NCBI GenBank assembly: GCA_020635395.1
Contig: JACJZV010000001.1
Location: 682,001 to 746,000, forward strand
Length of the DNA stretch: 64,000 nt
Reading direction: 5' to 3'
DNA from: Flavobacteriales bacterium
GTDB lineage: Bacteria > Bacteroidota > Bacteroidia > NS11-12g > UBA9320
Position 1 is the first letter of the stretch, and every line of letters begins with the position of its first letter. The notes beneath the pieces are model-generated. The model had not been told where the DNA came from. It was given only the letters and a program-made list of their open reading frames with translations, and made no database searches. Positions 54,131-62,581 of the stretch are shown here, one piece after another. The position numbers and the translations under genes are program-made.

Positions 54131-55636
54131 TTAATTAGCTTCTTTCAACATCTTCTCTCCAGCTTCAATCACGTCATTAATTGTGCCTTTCAAGTTGAAA
54201 GCAGCTTCTGGATATTGGTCAACCTCGCCATCCATAATCATGTTGAAACCTTTGATGGTATCGTTTATATCAACCAACACGCCTTTTATACCTGTAAATT
54301 GCTCGGCAACGTGGAAAGGTTGTGACAAGAACCGCTGAACACGTCTTGCACGGTGAACCACCATTTTGTCTTCCTCAGAAAGCTCGTCCATACCAAGAAT
54401 GGCGATAATGTCTTGAAGCTCTTTGTATCTTTGAAGAAGCTCTTTTACACGTTGTGCTGTGTTGTAGTGTGCATCTCCTAAAATATCTGGAGTCAAAATT
54501 CGAGAAGTAGAATCCAACGGATCCACCGCAGGATAAATACCTAAAGAAGCAATTTGACGAGACAATACAGTTGTTGCATCTAAGTGGGCAAATGTTGTTG
54601 CCGGTGCAGGGTCTGTCAAGTCGTCGGCAGGTACGTAAACCGCTTGTACGGAGGTAATAGAACCTCTGTTTGTTGAAGTAATTCGTTCCTGCATAACACC
54701 CATTTCAGTGGCAAGTGTTGGTTGGTATCCTACCGCAGAAGGCATACGACCCAAAAGAGCCGATACCTCAGAACCTGCTTGTGTAAAACGGAAAATATTG
54801 TCAACAAAGAAAAGAATATCTCTTCCACCTGAGTTTTCATCGCCATCTCTAAAATATTCGGCAACGCTCAACCCAGACAAAGCAACACGTGCTCTTGCTC
54901 CTGGAGGTTCGTTCATCTGACCGAAAATAAAGGTAGCCTTTGATTCTTTTAATTTTTCAGTATCAATTTTAGAAAGATCCCATCCGCCTTCTTCCATTGA
55001 TTTTTTAAATTCTTCGCCATAGTTGATAATGCCAGATTCAATCATCTCACGCATCAAGTCATTTCCTTCACGAGTTCGCTCACCTACACCGGCAAATACA
55101 GAAAGGCCGTCATACGCTTTGGCAATGTTGTTGATTAACTCCTGAATAAGTACGGTTTTTCCAACCCCGGCACCACCAAACAAACCAATTTTTCCACCTT
55201 TTGCATAAGGCTCTAAAAGGTCGATAACCTTAATTCCTGTAAACAAGGTCTCTGTTGATGTTGAAAGGTCTTCATATCTTGGAGCTTCAGCATGTATAGG
55301 TCTTCCACCAGTTTTATCCACTTGAGAAATACCATCAATAGCATCGCCCACAACATTAAACAATCTTCCTTTAATGGCATCGCCAATGGGCATGCGTATC
55401 GCATCTCCGGTGTCAACAACTTCCATACCTCTAACCAAGCCTTCGGTAGAGTCCATGGCAATGGTTCTTACTCTGTTTTCACCCAAGTGTTGTTGAGTTT
55501 CTAAAATAAGGGTTGAACCATTTTCTAACTTAATGTGAAGTGCATTCAGAATTTTTGGAGGGGTAGAACCCGCACCTTCAAAACTAACGTCAACTACCGG
55601 CCCAATGATTTGGGCAATTTTTCCAACATTTGCCAT
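54131..55636 (-). CDS. atpD: ATP synthase F1 beta subunit
   Basis: 501 aa, catalytic subunit. Walker A GGAGVGKTVLIQELI, catalytic Glu in VGERTREGNDL, Walker B DILFFVDNIFRFTQAGSEVS, and DDLTDPAPATTFAHLDATTV. Transcribed with atpC only; the remaining F1Fo genes lie elsewhere, a split common in the phylum. Divergent from the sigma-54 regulator gene. Confidence 0.98.
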   Translation of the reverse strand: MANVGKIAQIIGPVVDVSFEGAGSTPPKILNALHIKLENGSTLILETQQHLGENRVRTIAMDSTEGLVRGMEVVDTGDAIRMPIGDAIKGRLFNVVGDAIDGISQVDKTGGRPIHAEAPRYEDLSTSTETLFTGIKVIDLLEPYAKGGKIGLFGGAGVGKTVLIQELINNIAKAYDGLSVFAGVGERTREGNDLMREMIESGIINYGEEFKKSMEEGGWDLSKIDTEKLKESKATFIFGQMNEPPGARARVALSGLSVAEYFRDGDENSGGRDILFFVDNIFRFTQAGSEVSALLGRMPSAVGYQPTLATEMGVMQERITSTNRGSITSVQAVYVPADDLTDPAPATTFAHLDATTVLSRQIASLGIYPAVDPLDSTSRILTPDILGDAHYNTAQRVKELLQRYKELQDIIAILGMDELSEEDKMVVHRARRVQRFLSQPFHVAEQFTGIKGVLVDINDTIKGFNMIMDGEVDQYPEAAFNLKGTINDVIEAGEKMLKEAN

Positions 55637-55675
55637 TATATCAATTATATATTAAGTAGGTCTTAAAATTTGCCG

Positions 55676-55683
55676 CAAAAGTA
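55676..55683 (-). promoter_or_regulatory. -7 box of atpD-atpC
   Basis: TACTTTTG on the minus strand, 39 bases before the ATG, full match to TAnnTTTG. Confidence 0.5.
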
Positions 55684-55819
55684 TGGTTGCAACTCTTAAA
55701 AAACGAATAGTTGTGTAAAAATAATAAGTGAAATATACGATTTGAACTACTTTTGTATTCTCGCAATGAACTTTTTGGTAAAATTTGAGAAAAATTCTAA
55801 TTATGGGAAAATTATTTTG

Positions 55820-55827
55820 TATATTTG
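55820..55827 (+). promoter_or_regulatory. -7 box of the sigma-54 regulator operon
   Basis: TATATTTG, full match to TAnnTTTG, 31 bases before the ATG at 55859. A further TACTTTTG lies at 55748. Confidence 0.5.
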
Positions 55828-55858
55828 CACCAATTAATGATAACATGCTACTCGCATT

Positions 55859-57223
55859 ATGGCTGGAGAATTTAAAATTTTTGTTGTTGAGGATGATGTT
55901 TGGTACGGTGAAGTAATTGAATATCACTTATCCTTAAATCCGGATGTTTCCGTTCAAAAATTTACCACAGGTAAAGAATTTTTGAAGCACCTTGAGGAGG
56001 AGCCTTCTCTGATAACCTTAGATTACTCTCTGCCTGATATTTCAGGAGAGGAGGTTCTGAAAAGAATTAAGGAGTTTAACCCTGAATTGCCCGTGGTTAT
56101 CATATCCGGTCAGGAAGATATTGGCACAGTCATTAAGCTTTTAAAGGATGGTGCTTACGACTATATTATCAAAGACGATGAAACGAAGGATCGGATTTGG
56201 AACGTCATAAAAAACATCCGCGAAAAAGAAGAGTTGAAAGAAGAAATTTCTGAACTGAAAAAACAAATTGTTCAGAAATATGATTTTAGCAAATCAATAA
56301 TTGGCAATAGCCAACCTATGAAAAGGGTATTTAGCCTCATTCAAAAGGCTGTTACCAGCAATATCACTGTCTCAATTACCGGCGAAACCGGAACGGGTAA
56401 GGAGGTGGTGGCCAAATCCATACACTATAATAGCCAACGGGCAAAAAAACCGTTTGTGGCTGTAAACATCACGGCTATCCCGTCAGAACTTATTGAGAGT
56501 GAGTTGTTTGGTCATGAAAAAGGAGCTTTTACAGGAGCCATTGCCCGAAGAATAGGGAAATTTGAGGAAGCCACTGGTGGAACTATTTTTTTGGATGAGA
56601 TAGGTGAAATGGACATTAACATGCAATCAAAGCTTTTGCGTGTTCTCCAAGAAAAAGAGTTGACCCGTGTTGGGGGGTCGGGCGTTGTAAAACTCAATTG
56701 TAGAATATTATGTGCCACCCACAAAGATTTGGCCGAAGAAGTAAGAAAAGGGAATTTTAGAGAAGACCTTTATTATCGCTTGTTGGGATTGCCCATTGCA
56801 TTACCTGCATTGCGAGAACGAGGAAACGATATTTTGATGCTTTCAAAACACTTTATTGATGAGTACTGTAGGGAGAATGATGTTCAAAAATTGACACTCT
56901 CCACCTCTGCTCAAAATAAATTGTTGAAATATCCTTGGCCGGGTAATATTCGTGAGCTTAAAGCCGTTATCGAACTTTCGTGTGTAATGACTGATACGAA
57001 CATTATTGATGACGAACACATTACGTTCAATTCATCAGGCAGCATTGACACACTTTTGCAAAATGAAATGCCGTTGGACGAATACAAGAATAGAATCGTA
57101 AAATTCTATTTGAGTAAATACAATGATGATGTGGTTACGGTAGCCAAGAAATTGCAAATTGGCAAATCAACCATATACAGAATGCTTCAAGAAGAAGCAG
57201 CAGAGTTAGGAAAGAATTATTAA
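55859..57223 (+). CDS. Sigma-54-dependent response regulator (NtrC family)
   Basis: 454 aa. Receiver domain 1-~120 with acidic pair E11/D12-D13, phosphoacceptor Asp55 in LITLDYSLPD and Lys105 in YIIKDD. A coiled linker (KEELKEEISELKKQIVQK), then AAA+ domain: Walker A GETGTGKE (175-182), sigma-54-contact GAFTGA (222-227), Walker B TIFLDEIGE (242-250). C-terminal Fis-type helix-turn-helix (VAKKLQIGKSTIYRMLQEEA). It would open sigma-54 promoters when phosphorylated. No histidine kinase adjacent; the next gene, one base away, is an HPt protein. Confidence 0.96.
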   Translation: MAGEFKIFVVEDDVWYGEVIEYHLSLNPDVSVQKFTTGKEFLKHLEEEPSLITLDYSLPDISGEEVLKRIKEFNPELPVVIISGQEDIGTVIKLLKDGAYDYIIKDDETKDRIWNVIKNIREKEELKEEISELKKQIVQKYDFSKSIIGNSQPMKRVFSLIQKAVTSNITVSITGETGTGKEVVAKSIHYNSQRAKKPFVAVNITAIPSELIESELFGHEKGAFTGAIARRIGKFEEATGGTIFLDEIGEMDINMQSKLLRVLQEKELTRVGGSGVVKLNCRILCATHKDLAEEVRKGNFREDLYYRLLGLPIALPALRERGNDILMLSKHFIDEYCRENDVQKLTLSTSAQNKLLKYPWPGNIRELKAVIELSCVMTDTNIIDDEHITFNSSGSIDTLLQNEMPLDEYKNRIVKFYLSKYNDDVVTVAKKLQIGKSTIYRMLQEEAAELGKNY

Positions 57224-57224
57224 A

Positions 57225-57584
57225 ATGAATACTTACATGATAATGAACGAAGAGAAATTATATAGTTTAGAACAATTAGAGGCTTTGGCAGGAGGTGATA
57301 AAGTATTTATCGATAAAATGGTGGAAATGTTTATTCAAATGACACCAGAGTCGGTAGATAGAATGATAACTGCTTTGGCAAATGACGATTTGGAAGATTT
57401 GGGAGCCGCTGCCCACAAGATAAAACCATCTATTGATATGATGGGCATTGTTAGCCTAAAACAAAAAATACGGGATTTGGAACAATGGGGGAAAAACCGC
57501 TCGAATGTGAATCTGATTTCGGGGCTTTTGGATGAGGTTATTAACACGCTGAATGATGTAGTGCATCAGCTAAGAAACAGGTAA
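57225..57584 (+). CDS. HPt-domain phosphotransfer protein
   Basis: 119 aa, four-helix bundle. The motif LGAAAHKIKPSIDMMG places the phosphorylatable His at residue 64 (AAHKIKP). Starts 2 bases after the upstream response-regulator stop; a later ATG (57237 or 57243) could also be the start. Likely relays phosphate from a hybrid kinase elsewhere to the neighbouring regulator. Ends 3 bases before the convergent pdxJ. Confidence 0.92.
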   Translation: MNTYMIMNEEKLYSLEQLEALAGGDKVFIDKMVEMFIQMTPESVDRMITALANDDLEDLGAAAHKIKPSIDMMGIVSLKQKIRDLEQWGKNRSNVNLISGLLDEVINTLNDVVHQLRNR

Positions 57585-57587
57585 TTC

Positions 57588-58301
57588 TTATATCAGTTCA
57601 GCAAGATAAAGCTCAATTGTATTTTTCAAACCCAAATAAATGGCATCGCAAATAAGTGCGTGGCCAATACTGACTTCCAACAAATTAGCAACCTTGGTTT
57701 TGAAGTAGCGAAGGTTATGCAAGTCGAGGTCGTGGCCAGCGTTTAAGCCAATTTGTTGAGCCATAGCTTCTCGTGCGGCAGCCACATAAACGGCAATTGC
57801 ATCCTCTTTACTGGTTTTAAATCTGGAGGCATACGACTCTGTGTAAAGTTCAATGCGGTCTGTGCCGGTTTGTTTGGCGGCTTTCACTTGGTCAGTCACA
57901 GGGTCGAGAAAAATGGAGGTTCTGATGCCTTCATTTTTAAATTTTGCAATGATAGGTTGCAAATAATTTTGATAACGTATGCAATCCCAACCTGCATTGC
58001 TGGTCAAAACATTGGGGTCATCCGGCACCAGAGTAACTTGTGTAGGTTTTACCTCTAAAACCAAATCAATAAAATCAATTGTCGGGTTGCCTTCAATATT
58101 CAATTCGGTCGTTACCACTTTTTTCAATGCCCGCACATCAGCATATCTTATGTGCCGCTCATCCGGTCTTGGGTGCACAGTAATTCCATCCGCCCCAAAG
58201 AGTTCACAATCCATTGCGGCTTTAATAATGTCCGGATTATTTCCTCCTCGTGCGTTTCTGATGGTGGCCAGTTTGTTAATGTTTACGCTGAGTTTTGTCA
58301 T
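57588..58301 (-). CDS. pdxJ: Pyridoxine 5'-phosphate synthase
   Basis: 237 aa. N-terminus KLSVNINKLATIRNARGGNN matches PdxJ of this phylum; HPRPDERHIRYADV, EGNPTIDF, TLVPDDPNVLTSNAGWD and GLNAGHDLDLHNL all belong to the family. It condenses 1-deoxyxylulose 5-phosphate with 3-amino-2-oxopropyl phosphate (vitamin B6). The start overlaps the previous gene's stop by one base. Confidence 0.97.
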   Translation of the reverse strand: MTKLSVNINKLATIRNARGGNNPDIIKAAMDCELFGADGITVHPRPDERHIRYADVRALKKVVTTELNIEGNPTIDFIDLVLEVKPTQVTLVPDDPNVLTSNAGWDCIRYQNYLQPIIAKFKNEGIRTSIFLDPVTDQVKAAKQTGTDRIELYTESYASRFKTSKEDAIAVYVAAAREAMAQQIGLNAGHDLDLHNLRYFKTKVANLLEVSIGHALICDAIYLGLKNTIELYLAELI

Positions 58302-60325
58302 TAAAGCTGAATTTGTAATTGAAATTTTAAATCATTTCTGGTGTTGCCATAGATATAGTCTAAGCCGCTTCCAAAACCATTTGTGGCTTTAAATTCGTGT
58401 GCAAATTTGAGCCAAAAATCAATATTATTTGATATGGAATAATTCAGAAGGGCATAGTTTTTTACGGAGTTGTATTGATAAAAGGGAATAGAATAACTCA
58501 ACGGGACATCGTTTTCGTAGGTGTAAATTCGATTGTTAAAATCATCAATTTGAGAAATGGCAAAACGCATAGTCAGTTTTAACGGAATTCTATGGAAACG
58601 ATAGGTAATATCCTGAAAAATAAGGTTGCCAAATGTAGGCTGGTTGTTTCCTATTTTGTATGAGTTGGTCTCTATCCGAGTGCGAAGTTTAAGAAATGAA
58701 TTTGTGGTAATGTCTATGTTAAACCTAAAGCGATTGGAGATGGATTCTACCAAGATTTTTTGAGGTAAGTTTTCTGATGCAGATTGCTCTTTCTTTTCAT
58801 GTTTAAAGCGACAATAGGCAATTACTTTTTTGGTAAATTTATACCTAATTTCTGATAAAAAATCGGAACCCACAGTGGTGTTTTGAGCCGAAAAGGTAAG
58901 CCAGGGAAAGGAGTAATAATCAGAATATCCAACAATTTCGAGCTTTTTGTTGGGTTTGAAAGAAAACCCCGAATACATTCCTTTTTCATTCGAAGCATTG
59001 CTCGATTCTGCAAAAACATTGCTTTGCAGCCCAATAAATCCGGCATCAATATCTCGATAGAAAAATGTAAAATCTAAACTTTTTCCTAAACTAAACAATA
59101 CGCCCTCTACCCATGCCTTCTTTTTGTTTGATGAAAGTGTTGCCTCACCAAAAAATAAAAAATTGCCGAGATAAAAACTGTGGTTAACTCCAAACTTGGA
59201 GTATCTATTTCCATCAAAATCATATTTTTTATAAAGTGCATCATTCTTAATGAGGTTTCCGGCAAATTGCACAAAAGAGGCGGTGTGTCCGATGGTAAAA
59301 TGGTGGTGTTTAGTTTTTAGGTTATAGCCCAATTGGGTCATTAGCAGAGCATCTTTGTCGTTCCACTCGCTCGGTTTACGGTGCAAACCCGTGGTTTGCA
59401 ACGAAGTAAATCCTGTTTCAAAATCTTGCTCAAGCGTGTCAGTGTTGCCCACAATATTGGCATCAACGTGCAATCGGCTTGCAAAAGCACTCAAGTCAAT
59501 TTGCTTTAACTTGGCCGAAATGGCTGCACCTCTCAAAAATTGGTTTTCGTTTAGAGAACGATACGCCGTAAGGCCAGTACTGTTTTTCATGGTATTGAGT
59601 GTCAACGCTGATTTACGGAAACCCAAACCCGAGCCGAGCGTTAAACCTTGCCCGAAATTGGCTTGATAATCGCCAATCAATATTTTATTGATGGTTTTAT
59701 ATGGATTTTGGTAGATGAAATAGGCCGAATAATAATCGAAACCAAGCCGGTTTTTGTTGGTTAAAAATGGCTCGCCGGCATCTTTTTCGGAGGTTGCACC
59801 GTACGAAACAAACCGCCCCGAAGTTCCTCTGTAACGAACCACTTGTCTCAGTGCATTTCCATAATACCTGTTTTCGGTAGAGTCGGAGTTTAAAAAACCC
59901 AACTTTTGTGGAGATTGTATTTGACAAGTAATAAAAAGTTGCTGTTTGTATTGAGTTGCGTTTGACATATAAAAATTATCAACCCGAACAAAAAACTTTA
60001 GATAGCCAATTTTTTCTATTGGCAAGTTGCAAACTTGCAACTCCAATATATCAATAAAGTCGCTGTATTTTTCGCGATGATTGATGATGGCATTGGCTTC
60101 TTCCACAGTCAAAATTCCCAAATTCAACAAGTCCGTTGCCTGGCATTTGTTCAAATTGATTGGGTTATTGCGGTAGGCAGCCCATCGGTCTATAAAATCC
60201 TGATAGTCGGATTCACCATCCTGAGTTTCCAACAACCTTTCCATCATTTCTTCAAAAGAGCCAGTGTTTTGGGCAAAAACGGGGGCAAACAGGGCGAGGC
60301 AGAATATGAAAACAAGAAGCCTCAT
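58301..60325 (-). CDS. HhH-domain outer-membrane beta-barrel protein
   Basis: 674 aa. Signal peptide MRLLVFIFCLALFAPVFAQ. Residues ~30-105 hold helix-hairpin-helix units (NPINLNKCQATDLLNLGILT, VEEANAIINHREKYSDFIDI). The rest is a long beta-rich region with aromatic strand ends (FFLRVDNFYMS; LNYSISNNIDFWLKFAHEF) and ends in KFQLQIQL, like an outer-membrane barrel. The combination is found in Bacteroidota of unknown function; DNA binding at the surface is inferred only. ATG overlaps the upstream gene (ATGA). Confidence 0.82.
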   Translation of the reverse strand: MRLLVFIFCLALFAPVFAQNTGSFEEMMERLLETQDGESDYQDFIDRWAAYRNNPINLNKCQATDLLNLGILTVEEANAIINHREKYSDFIDILELQVCNLPIEKIGYLKFFVRVDNFYMSNATQYKQQLFITCQIQSPQKLGFLNSDSTENRYYGNALRQVVRYRGTSGRFVSYGATSEKDAGEPFLTNKNRLGFDYYSAYFIYQNPYKTINKILIGDYQANFGQGLTLGSGLGFRKSALTLNTMKNSTGLTAYRSLNENQFLRGAAISAKLKQIDLSAFASRLHVDANIVGNTDTLEQDFETGFTSLQTTGLHRKPSEWNDKDALLMTQLGYNLKTKHHHFTIGHTASFVQFAGNLIKNDALYKKYDFDGNRYSKFGVNHSFYLGNFLFFGEATLSSNKKKAWVEGVLFSLGKSLDFTFFYRDIDAGFIGLQSNVFAESSNASNEKGMYSGFSFKPNKKLEIVGYSDYYSFPWLTFSAQNTTVGSDFLSEIRYKFTKKVIAYCRFKHEKKEQSASENLPQKILVESISNRFRFNIDITTNSFLKLRTRIETNSYKIGNNQPTFGNLIFQDITYRFHRIPLKLTMRFAISQIDDFNNRIYTYENDVPLSYSIPFYQYNSVKNYALLNYSISNNIDFWLKFAHEFKATNGFGSGLDYIYGNTRNDLKFQLQIQL

Positions 60326-61137
60326 TTTTCAAATTCACCAGAAATAACGGGAGAAAAGCCAAACGAATGGTGCCGGACAAACGATGAATTTAGCGACCAT
60401 TTTTTTAGTTGATAGCCTAAACCAAAACTCAATATCGTTGGATTTGACCCAACGCCAAAACCAACATGAAGCTGATTGTTTGGTTGGTAAATAAATCCGG
60501 TTTTAAAGGCCGTTCCTACAAAGAGGCTCACATCAACTTGGGCATACCATTTTACAATGTCATTAATTTCGTAGGCCAACATTACGTATCCTGTGGGGGG
60601 CAAATTGGATTCTAATACCTTTCCAACCGGATTGAAAAGGATGACATCCGTCTCCATTTTTTCGGTGGGTTTGGCATGCAGGGCAAGGCTAAATCCAACA
60701 TCGAGATTATTTTTAAACAAATTTTGGTTTGAGCGAAAACGATATTGATGAATGGACAATCCAATATTTGCCTGTTTATCTATTTTTTGGGCAAATGAAA
60801 CGGTTGAAATCGACTGGCCGGAAACTTCATAACCCACCGTATTGTAATGCAACCCAACAGCTGAGTTTTTTAGAGAATAGCCAAAGGCAAAAGAAACATT
60901 GTTTAAACCCGATACTCCCATGGGGTTGCGGTATGCCACGGCTGCCAATATCTTTTTCTCAGAAATCATTTGAGCAGGGTTGTTAAATACTGCCCAAGCC
61001 GACTCTTCACTATATCGAATGTTGGCAATAGATGCAGCCTTGCCACCATCGGCACTTGGTGCTACTTGAGCATGCAAAATGTTGGCAGAAATGCAGAGCA
61101 GAAAGACAGATATGGAAAAAAGGATTGGTTGTTTCAT
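60322..61137 (-). CDS. PorV/FadL-like outer-membrane protein
   Basis: 271 aa from the ATG at 61137 (MKQPILFSISVFLLCISANI signal); a GTG at 61173 would add 12 residues. Mature N-terminus APSADGGKAASIANIRYSEE SAWAVFNNPAQ (continuous in the protein) matches the start of PorV/PorQ-type barrels, where FNNPA is typical, then beta strands to the C-terminus. It forms a pair with the HhH barrel protein downstream, so both may work in one envelope complex. Confidence 0.72.
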   Translation of the reverse strand: MKQPILFSISVFLLCISANILHAQVAPSADGGKAASIANIRYSEESAWAVFNNPAQMISEKKILAAVAYRNPMGVSGLNNVSFAFGYSLKNSAVGLHYNTVGYEVSGQSISTVSFAQKIDKQANIGLSIHQYRFRSNQNLFKNNLDVGFSLALHAKPTEKMETDVILFNPVGKVLESNLPPTGYVMLAYEINDIVKWYAQVDVSLFVGTAFKTGFIYQPNNQLHVGFGVGSNPTILSFGLGYQLKKWSLNSSFVRHHSFGFSPVISGEFEK

Positions 61138-61159
61138 GGCAGCTAATGTAGTAATAATA

Positions 61160-61492
61160 TTAAATGCTGTCACGCAACTCGGTTAGAAATTGTTTAATTT
61201 TTAACAGAGATTCTTTTACTTCCACTTTTGAGGCAACCCTTTTTCGATTGCTTTTTAGTTGATGTTTTGCCCCTTCCAATGTATGCCCCTCTATCTTTAC
61301 CAACTGATAAATAGAGTGAATCAACTCAATATCTTGTTTTGAATAAAAACGGCGGCCTTTTTTGTTTCGCTTAGGTTTTAGAGCATCAAACTCTGTTTCC
61401 CAATATCGCAAAAGGGAAGTGGCCACACCAAAGTGGTTTGAAACTTCAGATATTGAAAAATAAATTTTGTCGGGTAAAATGCTCGAGGGCAT
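61160..61492 (-). CDS. MerR-family transcriptional regulator
   Basis: 110 aa, shorter than classical MerR. N-terminal winged HTH: KIYFSISEVSNHFGVATSLL and RYWETEFDALKPKRNKKGRR with FYSKQDIELIHSIY. No Cys effector-binding region or C-terminal ligand domain. Overlaps the M23 gene by one base and lies 22 bases before the outer-membrane protein gene. It is of the type found beside the M23 peptidase in this phylum; target unknown. Confidence 0.9.
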   Translation of the reverse strand: MPSSILPDKIYFSISEVSNHFGVATSLLRYWETEFDALKPKRNKKGRRFYSKQDIELIHSIYQLVKIEGHTLEGAKHQLKSNRKRVASKVEVKESLLKIKQFLTELRDSI

Positions 61493-62460
61493 TAGTCAAA
61501 CGCCTGATTTGGGTTATTTGAAAGCTCAATCATCTCTTCATACTGCCCGTCTGACAAATCGCTGTAATAGTAGTTTGCCGGATTTTGAGCCTCGTTGTTT
61601 ATCAAAACTTCGTAGTGCAAGTGTGCTCCTGTCGATTTTCCGGTGTTGCCAACCAAGCCAATAATTTGACCTCTAGTTACTTTTTGACCAGTTTTAACTT
61701 TAAATTGACTCAAGTGTGCATACCGAGTTTTGTATCCAAAACCATGATTGATAATGATGCTTTGTCCGTAGCCCCATTTTTTAGACTCAACCACTTCCAC
61801 CACGCCGTCTCCAGTGGCGTAAACCTCGGTGCCGGTTGGTGCGGTAAAATCCATTCCACTATGAAATTTAGGAATTTTATAAAAGGGATCAATTCTTTGT
61901 CCATATCCCGAAGCAAGTCTCGTTAAATCTTTATTAGATACGGGCATAATGGCAGGAATAGATGATAATTTTTTCGAACGTTGTTTGGCCAATTTTACCA
62001 ATTCTTCATACGATGTTTTTTGAACCTTAGCTCTCGAAGCCAACTCGTCCAATTGTTTATTAATATCAGCCAACGATTTGCCATAAGCCATTTTGTTCAA
62101 ATGGTCGTATCTGTTGCTACCACCCATACCGGCAGCTTTCATAGACTCAGGCATCGGCACACCAAAAATCTCTCTATAAATATCATTGTCCTTTTTTTCG
62201 AGCGAATTAAAGGTGGCAGAAAGGTTATTCAACCTGCCTTCAAGTCTGTCAATTTCGATTTTTTGTTCTTGCAATTTTTGTTTCAAAACCTGCTCGTTTG
62301 GCGAATCAAAGATGCTGTATGATGCTTTAATAACCACCAAAGAAAATAACCCAACGGCACACAAAAAACCAAATACCCGAAGACTTACAGTCCAAAAAGG
62401 GGTTTTTACGTGTTCGTAATTGAGTGTTTTTGAATTAAATTTATATCTGTTTTTTGCCAT
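61492..62460 (-). CDS. M23 family metallopeptidase (LytM type), membrane anchored
   Basis: 322 aa. One transmembrane helix ~28-46, coiled coil ~55-95 (LKQKLQEQKIEIDRLEGRLN), then a LytM domain: metal His in FHSGMDFTAPTGTEVYATGD and the HxH pair in TGAHLHYEVLINNE; Tyr/His in YKTRYAHLSQF. All zinc ligands appear present, so active glycyl-type endopeptidase on peptidoglycan is expected. First gene of the five-gene minus-strand operon. Confidence 0.94.
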   Translation of the reverse strand: MAKNRYKFNSKTLNYEHVKTPFWTVSLRVFGFLCAVGLFSLVVIKASYSIFDSPNEQVLKQKLQEQKIEIDRLEGRLNNLSATFNSLEKKDNDIYREIFGVPMPESMKAAGMGGSNRYDHLNKMAYGKSLADINKQLDELASRAKVQKTSYEELVKLAKQRSKKLSSIPAIMPVSNKDLTRLASGYGQRIDPFYKIPKFHSGMDFTAPTGTEVYATGDGVVEVVESKKWGYGQSIIINHGFGYKTRYAHLSQFKVKTGQKVTRGQIIGLVGNTGKSTGAHLHYEVLINNEAQNPANYYYSDLSDGQYEEMIELSNNPNQAFD

Positions 62461-62581
62461 TTTTCTCTTGTATTGAAAGCGTATTTTTGCCCCACACTTT
62501 CGCCGTGCGAATATATAAAATTAAAAGGGTAAAAATCCAACAATATTTTTAAGTAAAAATAACAATAAAATTATTCGATAA

